Positions 28,158-39,620 of a stretch of 64,000 bases of DNA are shown here, in pieces; position 1 is the first letter of the stretch; the number at the start of each line of letters is the position of its first letter. The stretch is taken from positions 2,833,530-2,897,529 of the forward strand of contig NW_020653397.1 of assembly GCF_003589595.1 (NCBI RefSeq). Reading direction: 5' to 3'. This DNA is from Hyposmocoma kahamanoa (lineage: Eukaryota; Arthropoda; Insecta; Lepidoptera; Cosmopterigidae). The translations under genes were made by a program, and so were the position numbers. The notes under the pieces are model-generated. The model saw nothing but the letters and a program-made list of their open reading frames with translations, was not told where the DNA came from and made no database searches.

Positions 28158-28610
28158 ACCGACTTCAAAAAAGGAGGAGGTTCTCAATTCGACTGTATGT
28201 TCTTTTTTTTTGTATGTATGTTACGAGATAACTCCGGTATTTGTGAACCGATTTTCATGATTATTTTATTGTTGGAAAGGGGGTACTTTCATAGTGGTCC
28301 CATTTCATTTAGAAGAAAACCATCCACCTCGAAGGGTGGCTGTTCACGCATGAAGATTCACTTTTATAAATAGCGCCTAACTTTAATTTAGGAGCAATTA
28401 CTTTAATGGTTGATTTTGCTATTTCTTCCATTCAAGGCGTTTTTCTCTCCATATACTTTGAGTAGTGTCGTAGTGAGAACCTATTTTTATTATCTCCAGC
28501 GTCAAGTCCTGTATAGTGGCGAACTAGGGGATATTTCAATAAAATTTAGCAAATAGACGTAATTCCACGGACTTTTGAGGTCGGTTTTTTTAGTATACTG
28601 TACTGAGATT
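28158..28610 (+). mobile_element. ACCGACTT-family MITE, complete
   Basis: Left terminus ACCGACTTCAAAAAAGGAGG, right terminus ACTTTTGAGGTCGGTT with TAGTATACTGTACTGAGAT beyond. The termini form an imperfect inverted repeat (AACCGACTTCAAAA / AACCGACCTCAAAA). Interior blocks include GTTACGAGATAACTCCGGTA, AACCATCCACCTCGAAGGGT and CAAGTCCTGTATAGTGGCGA. About 450 bp, non-coding. Confidence 0.88.
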
Positions 28611-28679
28611 ATACTTTATATTTTTTACAAAGTCATAGATTCAACTGTCACTGTTAATGGGAATCAAACAAAACCCATT

Positions 28680-29624
28680 TGAGGTTGTATAGACTATTAA
28701 TCGTCATAATTATGAAAAACACATTTATACGTCCCACTGCTATTCACGAGTCTGTTTTCAGGCGAGAGTTTAGCTGCTCACGCGATGCGCTCCTTCTACC
28801 GCAAAAAGGCGGCTATTTGGTTTCGCAAATTAGAAAAGCATTCAGTTTAAATACAAGTTTTTATAAATAAAAATTATTATTCTGCATTGCTAAATAAATA
28901 CCCTCCGTACTACCATCAAAATCATCTCAAATAAAATGCAATAATACACCGCAAATATTTCACTTATAAAGCACTAATGAAATTTTTGGTGTACTTGGAT
29001 AAATATGATAATATTCCGTTTGAGTGGTTCTAACGTTTACCATGAAATTACTCCTTAAAGTACAGTTTATAAACATTTATATTCAGGATAAACTTAAAAA
29101 CGCTACTTACGGTATGTTTTCAATAAATAAACACCGAAATCACCAGCCCAAACAATAACACACACGATTGTCGTGACGTATTTTTGAAGTTGTTTATTTT
29201 TTTAAATGACAGACCCAGGCATTAAAAACTTTATGGTTTGCTAGAATAGTTACCGAAATAGCAATTAATATTAGTTCTTTTACCTGTTATAACTTCGATA
29301 TCCGATAAATTGGTATAAAATCATCACCGGCACCTCTAGGTGTGGTATGCGTCTACGGCTGCATGTATCGCGTGAGCGGCTAGGCCATAGTCCACCACGC
29401 TGGTCCAATGCGGGTTGGGGATTACACACGTTTTCTGAGTGTTGTCAACCTTCTTCGAGGTGCAGGCTTCCACATGATATTTTCTGTCACCGAAAAGATC
29501 TCGGTAAATTCTAAATGAAATTTCGCGCATCAATTCCGAAAAAAATCGGAGATATGAGTCGGGATTCGAAGCCACGGCTTCTGTGTGAGAGGGGGTAGAT
29601 CAAACCATTGCGCTACCACGGCCA
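28680..29624 (-). mobile_element. tRNA-derived SINE-3, split by MITE-A
   Basis: Minus-strand head GGCCGTGGTAGCGCAATGG (A-box type, near 29605-29624) and GGCTTCGAATCCC (B-box type, near 29565-29580). The body continues to CATTGGACCAGCGTGGTGGA, CTATGGCC, then MITE-A, then AAACTCTCGCCTGAAAAC at 28750-28770. Only A and B boxes indicate the tRNA origin. Confidence 0.75.
28773..29380 (-). mobile_element. MITE-A inside SINE-3
   Basis: 608 bp with near-perfect inverted ends GCTGCTCACGCGAT and ATCGCGTGAGCGGC, flanked by TA on each side (28771-28772 and 29381-29382). Removing it leaves GGCCTAAAC across the SINE. The TA duplication is the mariner/Tc1 type. Confidence 0.88.
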
Positions 29625-30339
29625 ATAGTATTACTAAATCAATCAATTCGAAGATATGAAGTATTATTTGTTTATCTACGAAATATCTTTATTAGAATGT
29701 AGTGTTTTTTCGACGTTAAATTAGGTGGGGAAATAAAGTAATTTACAACCCGCATCAATAATCTAGATAACAAATCTGTCGCAGTGCGAAATCTGACCGT
29801 AATTTGTGCGATGGCCACCATAAAGTTCAACCGGCCACTGTACAACCTCTGTAAGATGAGCCCTGACCTGTGGTGTAGATTTCATGTATACAAACTTGTA
29901 AATGGTCCAGGGAATGAAAATGGTAGTCATGGAATGAATTTACCCAAATTCCCGAACAATCAAGAAACTCGTATATACTATTTTTCTGCTCCTGTATTTT
30001 ATTCTGTTAATTATAATTTCAACCAAGATAAACTATATCGTAAAGGCGCTCTTTATATTTCTGAATCAAAACTCTTGTCTATGTACACTGAACTATAATG
30101 AGTTTCAAAAAAGAATCATTGCATAATGAGCGTTCTTAAACTTGAGTACCGCCTAAGTAATAGGTACGAGATTTTATATATTCTTTATTGTACAAAGAAA
30201 AGACATGAAACACACGTTACTTACTGGGTTTTACTGGGTTTGTTATGTATACACCACCGTGATCAGTAAAAAAGGCCGATCTATCACTATTACAAGAGAA
30301 AAGTAGATTTCTTTAAACTTATTTTCTCGGTTTGGAGTT
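29625..30339. other. No gene recognised
   Basis: Contains an open frame of 104 residues (29784-30098, plus; begins MRNLTVICAMATIKFNRPLY) that I cannot assign. No splice or promoter evidence; likely chance or an old relic. Confidence 0.3.
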
Positions 30340-30480
30340 TTGTCACAAGCACCCTTTCAACTAACGGTGGCAGAGTTGCAGTGCCACTCAGAGCTTGAAT
30401 TGAGGATATACGCCGATTACTATACTATAAGTTTCATGATAGAAAAACAAAATACAATCTTACCTCGAAAGCAGGATGGC
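30340..30480 (+). repeat. Rep-4 scrap followed by repeat F scrap
   Basis: GTTGCAGTGCCACTCAGAGC (Rep-4, inverted sense) runs directly into TTGAGGATATACGCCGATTA (repeat F). Confidence 0.5.
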
Positions 30481-31134
30481 AAAAGCTGACCCAATAATTA
30501 TAAAATCAACGAAGGGCTGTTCATAGACTTTGCTAATATAATTTTACGTTTTGGTTTATGCCGAGTTATCTATGTATTTTTGTATATTTTTAGAAGTCCG
30601 GAATAAAGAAATTGTAAAACAATATATTATGGAATAAATGCAAAAACATAACGCAATTTATTCAGTTCGACCATAGATTAGGTACCTTTCATTGTAAGCA
30701 TGATTGAATGTTTACCTACTTAAGTATTGATTATTTTATAGTACACACATTAGAGGCCTCTTGCCAATGTCAATGTCACATTGAGATCGAGAACAGTGTG
30801 ACCATTTGTGGCAGATTTAATTTTATTCATTTTTATTGTGGCAGAACATGTTAACGTTTCATTAAACATGTCATAGTATGGTAGATTTGGGTATATTCAA
30901 CAAGTTCTTTATTATTTTTGGGAACAAACTGAAAACTTGTTGTTTTCTCCTACTACAAACAAATATATCTGAAGCGAAATACAGGACTATGGTATAAATA
31001 TAACCTATATCAACTTTATAACCCCAGCTTCTACAGGCTGTACTCAATTATCTTTTTTCATGCTATGACAATAAATCACAAGTATTGATAGGTCTCTTTA
31101 ATGCACGTCGTCAAAAACACTGGGTCACAAAATA
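30481..31134. other. No gene recognised
   Basis: AT-rich; nothing recognised. Confidence 0.35.
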
Positions 31135-31350
31135 CACGTGATGTCGCCATTTTTATTCAATAGGTACTTTACATATAAGTACCAATTATTGTTTTTATAT
31201 CAAATGATATAATAGAAACTATATGATATACATTTTTGAACAGGCATTAATTTCGTGTGAAAAAAATTACTTCTGAAATAAATCCCGTGTCCCCAGCGCT
31301 CGATGCAAGCAAAATGAACCGTATTAGTATGGGAAAAAAGTTTAATTCCA
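31135..31350 (+). repeat. Repeat F right half
   Basis: ATAGGTACTTTACATATAAG, ATTAATTTCGTGTG and AAAATGAACCGTATTAGTAT as in 9430-9625. Confidence 0.65.
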
Positions 31351-31431
31351 GCTGAGACAGACAATACTACCGAGAGTCGGTACTCATAAGCATAAAAAGT
31401 TATCGAGCCATTTCCTTCGTAGAATCTATAA

Positions 31432-31860
31432 TTTCAGTACAGAGTACTAAAAAAACCGACCTCGAAAGTATGTGGAATTACGTCTATTTGCTAAGTTTTA
31501 TTGAAATATCCCCTAGTTCGCCACTATACAGGACTTGACACTGGAGATAATAAAAATCGGTTCTCACTATTCAAAGTATATTGAGAGAGAAAAAAACGCC
31601 ATGAATTGGAGAATAGCAAAACCAACCATTAAAATAATTGCTCCTTAAATAAAAGTTAGGCGCTATTTATAAAAATGAATGTTCATGTTCAACCTTAGAG
31701 GTGGATGATTTTCTTCAAAATGAAATGGGACCACTATGGAGGTAGCCTCTTTCCAACAAAAAAGAATCATGAAAATCAGTTCACAAATACCGGAGTTATC
31801 GCGTAACATACATACAAAAACAACATACAGTCGAATTGAGAACCTCCTCCTTTTTTGTAA
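31432..31860 (-). mobile_element. ACCGACTT-family MITE, reverse
   Basis: TTTCAGTACAGAGTACTAAA, AAAACCGACCTCGAAAGTA at the left and CGAATTGAGAACCTCCTCCT at the right; the outermost ACCGACTT is lost (TTTTTTGTAAAG). Confidence 0.85.
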
Positions 31861-32680
31861 AGAAATATAAACCTCTCCTGAAAATTTGTCATACTGCAGA
31901 TGTGGTCTCACTGTAACAAACATACGAATTATAGTTATTATTCTATATTTAACGATTGCAATAATTCGCATTTGCTCGCTACTTCTAAACGCTCTCTCAA
32001 TATCATGTGGCGACCACTGTTCTTGCTCTATGTTTGACCTGTAGCTATATTTTGATTGCCTCTCCCGATTGATTCACAACTTTTGACATTTCAAATCGCA
32101 ACAATAGTTGATTTAACTCACAAATTAGAAAGATATAGTATGAATTAGGTTTATCTTCTCGCACGGAAACCCATCTGATTTCGAGACTCGGATGGGCTAC
32201 CCGACCGATTTGAATTTAAATCAGCCTAATGATATTACATTTCTTCTTTCGACTCACCATCTTTGCTTTCTATCGACATTTTTTATGTATTCTTTTTTAT
32301 CGGGAAGTGAGCAGGCCAACACGCCAACTCCGGTACCCATTTGGACAATCGAGAGTTCGCTGTACGTTCAACCGGGGCAGTTCCCCCAAGGCCTTTAGAG
32401 AACCGGATGAAATCTGTGCAACCGTGCTGATCTGTTATAATCCCCTCCTGTATAACCAATAAAACATATGTTGTAAGATATGGAACTGTTCCTTTTTATC
32501 GTTGCACGTTATTAATTAAAAATCAATCACACGGGGTATCCAAGTTATGGGAGCAGAAGGCATAAATAAAAACGGTTTAAATTAACTCGACATAAAATAT
32601 AAATATATTCACCAAAACCAACTCCACTGACAGAAAGACTCAATTTACATTGCGGTGGAACGGAATGGAAGCGTATTTTT
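31861..32680. other. No gene recognised
   Basis: A 207-bp open frame at 32192-32398 with an AATAAA at 32458-32463 and a relatively mixed composition looks coding-like (ends PVPIWTIESSLYVQPGQFPQ) but I cannot assign it; it could be a retroelement 3' end. Confidence 0.3.
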
Positions 32681-33158
32681 AACCGACTTCAAAAAAGGAG
32701 GAGGTTCTCAATTCGACTGTATGTTCTTTTTTTTTCTTTTTTTTTTTTTTGTATGTATGTTACGCGATAACTCCGGTATTTGTGAACCGATTTTCATGAT
32801 TCTTTTATTGTTGGAAAGGGGGTACTTCCATAGTGGTCCCATTTTATTTTGAAGGAAATCATCCACCTCTAAGGGTGGCTGTTCACGCATGAAGATTCAT
32901 TTTTATAAATAGCGCCTAACTTTAATTTAGGAGCAATTACTTTTAGCAATTATTTAGATGATTTTGCTATTTATCCAACTCAAGGCGTTTTTCCCTCGAT
33001 ATACTTTAAGTAGTGTCGTAGTGATACCTATTTTTATTATCACCAGTATCAAGTCCTGTATAGTGCCGAACTAGGGGATATTTCAATGAAACTTAGCAAA
33101 TAGACGTAATTCCACGTACTTTTGAGGTCGGTTTTTTTAGTACTCTGTACTGAGATTA
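32681..33158 (+). mobile_element. ACCGACTT-family MITE, complete
   Basis: AACCGACTTCAAAAAAGGAG to TTTTGAGGTCGGTTTTTTTA with TACTCTGTACTGAGATTA. A T-rich expansion at 32729-32750 is the main difference from 28158-28610. Confidence 0.9.
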
Positions 33159-33200
33159 TTGTAACATAGCATAATGAGCTTGTGTAACGCACAAACTAGA

Positions 33201-33268
33201 TACGAGTCAAAATCTTTCGCGGAATTCTCATGCTTGCTCGCGCATTCCGTGGAAGACTTTGGCTCGTA
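33201..33268. other. Imperfect 25-bp hairpin
   Basis: Arms TACGAGTCAAAATCTTTCGC plus GGAAT (33201-33225) and ATTCCGTGGAAGACTTTGGC plus TCGTA (33244-33268), 18-base loop, about four G:T-type or mismatched positions. Confidence 0.7.
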
Positions 33269-33644
33269 AATTGACCCAAACACATAAAACAAAATTTAAA
33301 AAAGAAATCATTTTCAAATAAGAAATAATATCATGTCAAACCGAGAGCACGGAGGCCGATCGCTACAATCAGAAGAATTTACCCAGCCAGTTAAAGTATA
33401 CCCTACAGTTAATTTAATACAAGCATAATACATAATACATTATATATTAAAATAATGTCTTTGTTTACTAACGGTCTTATACATTATATTATAAGTATAT
33501 TATCTATCAGAGTGCAAAGAACACTGGTCGTAATGGTAAAGTCGACGATCGGCCAGTGTAATGGAAATCGATACGACCTCGATATCGATAATTTTGTCAA
33601 CGGTTGGAAGGGATCTTTGCGTTTTGTATTGTAGAAAATATATA

Positions 33645-33740
33645 TTTTTTTAAGTCTTTACTGTCCCACTGCTGAGCAAAGCCCTCCCCTCTCTCCACAC
33701 CTCTTCCATAGCTTATCGTATTTTCTATCTTTGGGGATCC
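33645..33740 (-). repeat. RTE-type LINE 3' fragment
   Basis: TACTGTCCCACTGCTGAGCA, AAGCCCTCCCCTCTCTCCAC: on the minus strand this is the GGGAGG..TGCTCAGCAGTGGGACAG end seen on RTE-like elements. Confidence 0.6.
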
Positions 33741-35521
33741 ATTCTGAATTTATTATTAGATTTAAAAATTATTTATTAGTTTATGCGTTTAGTTTATGCA
33801 AGCCTAGTTCGAATACTTCTCTGCTATACAGGAGGAACATTGCCTTGCTTTAGTGGTGAATAAAATCATACCACACGACGTTTACCTCGTCTCAAACTAG
33901 TGAATTTCCTGTGTTATGAGTATCAGAGCAACGGACTTCGCTCTGGTGCACTATCAGAACACCCAATCCAGAAGCAATTTAGAGTTTATTTACAGTAGCA
34001 TAGTTAAAGTTTATTTACCAAATTGGTCCTACCATGGACAAATAACTCAAGAGGACTTCTAATTTTCATACTACAGATCGTAGCTCAGACAAAGGTCAAA
34101 ATTCCGTCTTATATCTAGCGACTACTTGTAGCGAATTTTGTATATATTTTATTTACACATATATCATAAACCCTCTATGATGTGTTCAAAAACCACAAAT
34201 TACGACCAGCTAGATAAACTGTTTCGTAAATTGCTTCTTTTATAACACCAAATTCGATTTTATTGTTATATTCAAATTTCGGACATCTCTGAAAAACAAA
34301 ACAAATTGATTCGACCTCAATTCTAATATCAGTCGAGATGAAGTTTTATTCGAAATAGCAAAATATAGCAAACAATTTTCACACATTACTTGATATCGAA
34401 CGATATGATAGTTGGGGCTGACTCTAATTTGTCCATGAATTAAAGATACAGTAATTTTCAAGTAAGTATTTTGTACTCAATTTTGGTGCCAATTTTGATT
34501 ATTTAATTACTCGAATATTATATTATCGTGAAATATTAAAGAATATTTCCGGTTACCACACTCGAATATTAAATAATACTTCATGATGGTATTCCATAAA
34601 TATTAAAAAAAAGAAATTGTCACTAAAATTGAATACAAAAAACTTATCTGAAAATTACCTAACTACGGTTACGGCGTGACATGCGTGAGAAATAAGTTTT
34701 TTGCATTACTTTACTAATTACTGCTAATAGCTCTGATCAATGCTGCAATGCCGGTCGTAATATGCGGTTCCTGAACACATCACAGAGAGCTTATAACATG
34801 TGTATAGATAAAGCAGTGTATGTAACTGTAATTAGGCGTTAAAATACTCGTGTGATGTTTCTTTAGCGTCTTTTCATAACTATGGTTTTCTGTTTTGAAT
34901 TGATAGCTGTACGTGTTTTTGTAGTAAATTAATAAGCTCTAAGTACATTTGCTTCGGTCTTGCTCACTCTTTGTTAGCACCCACCCGAACCCATTGATAC
35001 AGTCAGCTACACTAGTATATAAGCTTTTATTGTACCTAATCTGTATTTTTTAAATTATTGACTAATAAAGAATTTCCGCCATCTATATTTTGATTAAGAC
35101 ATAACATTGTTCAGCCTTGTTTAATATACAAATCGTAAGATTTTTGTGCTAAACCATTCGAAACACAACCCGTCGGGAAAACGGAATGTACATTTCAGCT
35201 GCACGCTGCAGAATTACATAAAATTTAGGGAAATAAAGAACGTGCGATTTCGTACAAATATTTTGCTTTTATAAAATTTACATGTAAAATGGTTACGTAG
35301 CAAAATTATTATAAGCAAGTGTTGGGAATATTTAGGCTTGCAACATTAAGTGTTAATTTTGATTTGCCAGATGGCAACTCTCTTTCGCTTCCGGTATTCA
35401 AGGAAGAAAGCAGTTAATATGATTGAAAGATTTTTAAAACCTCGATAAGCGGCAGCTGCCAACGTTTGTCCTTCCAGCTGAATTAATTAATGTTGCAATT
35501 AATATTATTTTTATGATATCA
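33741..35521. other. No gene recognised
   Basis: Long AT-rich interval; short open frames only (34240-34461, reverse) without recognisable domains. Confidence 0.4.
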
Positions 35522-35600
35522 ATTGACACGACGAACAAGTTGTGCGCCTGGTGTTAAGTGACACGCCTGTCCATAGCAGTTGAATAATATTTGTTTACTC
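35522..35600 (-). repeat. Rep-4 fragment
   Basis: ACGACGAACAAGTTGTGCGC, CTGGTGTTAAGTGACACGCC and TGTCCATAGCAGTTG only. Confidence 0.75.
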
Positions 35601-35956
35601 TGAAGTAGCAACGCCGGTACCTTGAAAAGAAAATAATTTGTGTTTTTCTTACGAGCAATTAAACTGAGCAAATGTTGAAGGTTCAAATTCAACTTTAAAC
35701 ACACATGTACACTCACTTAGACACACTACATTAACATCCATAAACACTACACTTAGTTATGCACAAGGTGCATTGTTGCACCGTTCTGGAAAATGTCATC
35801 TGAATTTCGTATTTTTTTATTAGACAGAAGGAAACTTTGGTTCTTTTATCAAGCATCATTTCATTCAGGCATTTTGCAAGTAAAGCAATTTTATGACTAC
35901 CGTGAACCACATTTGCCACCTTTATCTAGTTAATAAATGTTTTTTTTACTCGTAAG

Positions 35957-36588
35957 TAGAGATGTGCCGAGTACTCGCTTGCTAGTCTATACTCGGTGTA
36001 CTCGGCCGTTTTTTTACTACTCGTACATGGCCGAATAACTCGGTTCATGAGAAGAGTTATTCGGTTAAAAAAAAGCATTACAGCTATAGACATAATAAAG
36101 TAAAACCAACTATATATTTAAAATAATCAAAAGAGATTTATCACTGTAAATTGTAGTCAATTGTAACAATTTATAGCAATTTAATAATTTAAAAAGAAAG
36201 TTTACATTATTAATAAATTTGACAAAGGCAAGTTATGATGTAGGAATACAAGGCTTTCTGCGCGTTCAGGTAATACTCTGTTCCTTTGTTCTTCAAACAC
36301 ATTATCAGCTGCGGAAAAATAACCGCTCACTGTGTACAGTGCTTGTAGGTGCACAGAAAAACACTCGTGCTAACTGTGCCAATTTTGGATATCTTGTTTT
36401 ATGCTTGGACTCTGCTCTCGCGACAATAAACTTTCATCGACATATCGGTCTAATTCTAGAGCAATGGGACTTTTAAGATCATCGCGTTCCGGTTGTAATG
36501 AACCGAGTAACTCGGCCGAGTACTCGTCTCGGCAAATGTTAAACCGAGTAATATTCGTTACTCGGTAAAACTTGTACTCGTATCTCTA
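35957..36588 (-). mobile_element. hAT element, internally deleted
   Basis: Inverted ends TAGAGATGTGCC at the left and TAGAGATACGAG read from the right, the TAGAGAT start being common in hAT elements. Flanked by CTCGTAAG (35949-35956) and CTCGTAAT (36589-36596), an 8-bp duplication with one mismatch. Subterminal regions repeat CGAGTAACTCGG / CCGAGTACTCG words, as expected for transposase binding sites. Length 632 bp. Confidence 0.88.
36219..36470 (-). pseudogene. hAT transposase dimerisation-domain remnant
   Basis: On the minus strand one frame gives RYPKLAQLARVFFCAPTSTV followed by HSERLF, and a shifted frame continues FSAADNVFEEQRNRVLPERA then ESLVFLHHNL. Together they match the hAT C-terminal dimerisation domain (YP.L...A..........SERLFS.AG......R..L.....E.L.FL..N). 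The upstream scrap ELDRYVDES also fits. One frameshift lies in the LF/FS step; no DDE core remains in the element. Confidence 0.88.
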
Positions 36589-36657
36589 CTCGTAATTATT
36601 CACTAAAGATTAAAAGATTTTTTTTATCTTTATAAACTTAATCTATTTCAAAGGTTA

Positions 36658-36682
36658 AAGAAAGAAAGAAAGAAAGAAAAAG
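36658..36682. repeat. (AAAG)n microsatellite
   Basis: Six AAAG units in 25 bp, not adjacent to a recognised LINE end. Confidence 0.9.
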
Positions 36683-36757
36683 AGATTTCAAACATTCAAG
36701 GGAAACTTTTTATACAATAACTACATATTATCGTGTCATTTTAAATGTCATTTCGAT

Positions 36758-37600
36758 GCCTCGCTTTCTCAAACACGTATCTGATCCGCTCATGCGATGC
36801 GCTCATCCTACCGCAAAATGGCGGTTCTTTGGTTTCGCAAATTAGATTCGAAAGAGAAAAGGATTCAGTTTAAATACAAGTTTTTATAAATAAAAATTAT
36901 TATTCTGCATTGCTAAATAAATACCCTCCGTACTACAACAAAAACATCTCAAATAAAATGCAGTAATACACTGCAAATCCTGCACTTAAAAAGCACTAAT
37001 GAAATTTTTGGTGTACTTGGGTAAATATGATAATATTCTGTTTGAGTGGTTTTAACGTTTACCATGCTCAAATTACTCCTTAAAGTATAGTTTATAAACA
37101 TTTATATTCAGGGTAAACTTAAAAAACGCTACTTACGGTATGTTTTCAATAAATAAACACCGAAATCACCAGCCCAAACAATAACACACACGATTGTCGT
37201 GACGTATTTTTGAAGTTGTTTATTTTTATTAAATGACAGACCCAGGCATCAAAAACTTTATGGTTTGCTAGAGTAGTTACCAAAATAGCAATTAGTATTA
37301 GTTCTTTTACCTGTTATAACTTCGATATCCGATAAATCGGTATAAAATCATCACCGGCACCTCTAGGTGTGGTGTGCGTCTACGGCTGCATGTGTCGCGT
37401 GAGCGAAGAGTGATTATTCAGGAGATTTATTATAAATTTCTTGTCAAGGGTGTTAATTTGGATGCATTACAATTGGGTAAATGCCAGTGTGTGAATATGA
37501 AGGAAATATGATGTGAAATTAGTCTGCAAAACTTGTATGCATTTTTTGGATCTCAGTTACTTTGTGCGTTTAAAAAGATACGGGTTTGAGAAAGCAAGGC
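36758..37600 (-). mobile_element. MITE-C carrying MITE-A
   Basis: Ends GCCTCGCTTTCTCAAACACG and ACGGGTTTGAGAAAGCAAGG; interior AGAGTGATTATTCAG and TTGTCAAGGGTGTTAATT match 46538-46782 in reverse. MITE-A is inserted at 36785-37404, near the left terminus. Confidence 0.82.
36785..37404 (-). mobile_element. MITE-A inside MITE-C
   Basis: TCCGCTCATGCGATGCGCTC at the left and TGTGTCGCGTGAGCG at the right; interior is nearly identical to 28773-29380. The flanks read GA on both sides rather than TA. Confidence 0.85.
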
Positions 37601-37859
37601 GACGATTTGTCGTTAATTCTCACGATGTTTTCTTTACTGTAGAAAAAGGTTATGATCACTGCCTCTTTGTTTACAGTTTTGCCAAAAAATTTCTAATTAT
37701 ACACGTAGGTACTAGAGAGGGTCTCTTGACAATTACAAGCAAAAAAACGATAATCACAAGTTGTAACATTTTATTCATCTAACAGTCGCACATGAGAACA
37801 TGTTTGCTTCATTGTCAGCTGATGTTTAAATAGAACAAACTAAGCCAATGAAGTCAAAT
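37601..37859. other. No gene recognised
   Basis: AT-rich; open frame 37513-37782 overlaps the MITE-C end and has no domain. Confidence 0.35.
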
Positions 37860-37975
37860 TCGAGATCGTAGGTTTTCGTGATTGCTGTCCATTGAAAATA
37901 AAACTATCAAGTTAATGAATTATATGGGATTTAGATCCGTAAAAAAACAGTTTTATTTTCCACGAATAACGAAGA
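37860..37975 (+). repeat. Repeat G, 5' part
   Basis: ATTCGAGATCGTAGGTTTTC, GTGATTGCTGTCCATTGAAA, ATAAAACTATCAAG resemble 44297-44345. Confidence 0.45.
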
Positions 37976-38084
37976 AACAAGATCATATATATTATTTATA
38001 CATATGTTGTTTCGTCTGATTTTAAATTCATGGAAAATAAAACTGTTTATTTTTTTTTTCCTTTTTTTTGTTATACACCTACAA

Positions 38085-38465
38085 ACTACGTGAGTGCGTA
38101 TGCCGATTGCGCGAATGACGATAATGCGAAGACGGTTGCGCGAAAACTGCAATGCGCGATAGTTCATTTGCGTGAATGGTCAGTTGCGCGAACGGTCAGT
38201 TGCGCAGAAACTTGAATGTGCGATTAGTTCATTTGCGCGAATGACGATAGCACGAAGACAGATTTGCGAAAGCTGGCACGCAAGTTAATTGTTGCAAGTA
38301 CACCCTAATAAACTTTTACTTTTATAAAACGTATGGTTTATTATGAAAGTTTTGCATTGCAAAGAATTGCAACAACCTGCAGTCATGGGAGTCAAATCTA
38401 TTCTCGTGCTAATCGTCATTCGCGCATTCAAACTTTTGCGCAACCGGCATTCGCACTCATGTAGT
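38085..38465. mobile_element. MITE with TTGCGCGAA internal repeats
   Basis: Inverted termini of 28 bp with three mismatches: 38085-38112 (ACTACGTGAGTGCGTATGCC start) and 38438-38465. The left half is packed with TTGCGCGAA/TGCGCGAT words and includes a ~65-bp direct repeat (38152-38180 and 38216-38245, shared TAGTTCATTTGCG). Non-coding. Confidence 0.72.
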
Positions 38466-38861
38466 ACACCTATATATATACGAAAAGTCTAAGATTTCAA
38501 AGTTCTTAAAACCACACGGGTTGCTTTTATAATAGAGCTGTACAAGCAAATAATCAAATTAACACTTCACGCTTAGTAAAGTCAGCATTATAACAACAAT
38601 GGAATTAACCCCACTGTTATTTTTGCGCTCATGTAGAGCTCCGGGCGGTCACGCTAGCTCTGCAACTTATTAACAATAGTACAGTAATTAGAGAATGGTT
38701 TCGGGTAGTCGACGAATCTGATTGAATTACACTACTACTATGTGACGACTATATCTAGTAATAGCGCTTTGGACGCTTGTTGAGTTCGATTCCAGACAAA
38801 ACCAATGCAGGAAAATAATTCTTCTAAGATGTGCGAGGCCCCCGGCGTTTTTAATTTTTTT

Positions 38862-39150
38862 TATAATATCAAATGATGGGACGAATAAGCCGTGCACCTG
38901 GCGGTGAGCGACACGCCTGTCCATAACAGTTGCAATAGCTCAGAGCTTAAAATCCCAAAGATCTGATGGGCACTTCCACCGTGCCCGTGTGTGCTGGTGA
39001 AATTACAAGCACATGAGACTTGTCATGTTATGCCCCAGGGTGACAGTCACAGTGGTAGTGTTCTTCAGATGCAACTGCTATATACAGGCGTGTCGCTTAA
39101 CACCAGGCTCATAACCTGTTCGTCCTGTCACTTAGTATAATAAAAAATAA
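38862..39150. repeat. Rep-4, two fragments head to head
   Basis: 38862-38975 is Rep-4 in reverse (AATAAGCCGTGCACCTGGCG); 38990-39150 is Rep-4 forward (GTGCTGGTGAAATTACAAGC to GTCACTTAGTATAATAAAAA). The orientation flips around 38980. Confidence 0.75.
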
Positions 39151-39544
39151 TAAGTGAAAAAGCTAGCTAGGATTTGTCGCTTTGCAAAGCACATCACGTA
39201 AACAACAAACATAACTCCATTTCACGTTTAAAGTGATAACTGGTTCCGCCATACTTAAGAAAGGAAAACATATGTACCTTCAATGCTTTAAGATGCCTAG
39301 GTGCCTAGGGCACCGTGTTCAGGAAGTAGGCAACATTCCATCTTTGGATAGTTGTACTTGTTCTTTGGCGGAAGTAACTGTCAGTTTTTAGATCACCGTA
39401 TGCTTCAACGACTGAAAGCTCGATTAATATTGTGTGCTATTTTAAGCTCAAAGGGGTAAGCAATAGAATTCATTACACTGTATTCTACATGTCAATTTAG
39501 CTTATTTTTCTAATATACGTATAATACAAATAGGAAATGATTTT
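39151..39544. other. No gene recognised
   Basis: Nothing recognised apart from a short repeated GTGCCTAGG near 39298-39312. Confidence 0.35.
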
Positions 39545-39620
39545 TTTAATATTTATTTGTTTTTTCAAACAAACCAACGTTTCGGGCCGTTTACAGGTCC
39601 CATGGTCAGGGCTGACACAA
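39545..39620 (+). repeat. Repeat G, fold-back part
   Basis: TTTTTTCAAACAAACCAACG, TTTCGGGCCGTTTACAGGTC, CCATGGTCAGGG; also at 44370-44430 and 47262-47345. Confidence 0.7.

Noticed and set aside
29565..29624. Functional tRNA gene
   Set aside because: tRNA-like head of SINE-3; acceptor pairing is poor and a SINE body follows.
29784..30098. Host gene exon
   Set aside because: 104-residue frame with no recognisable domain, no clear splice context and AT-biased composition.
36658..36682. CRISPR-like or regulatory array
   Set aside because: A plain AAAG microsatellite; nothing in this eukaryotic window resembles a CRISPR array.
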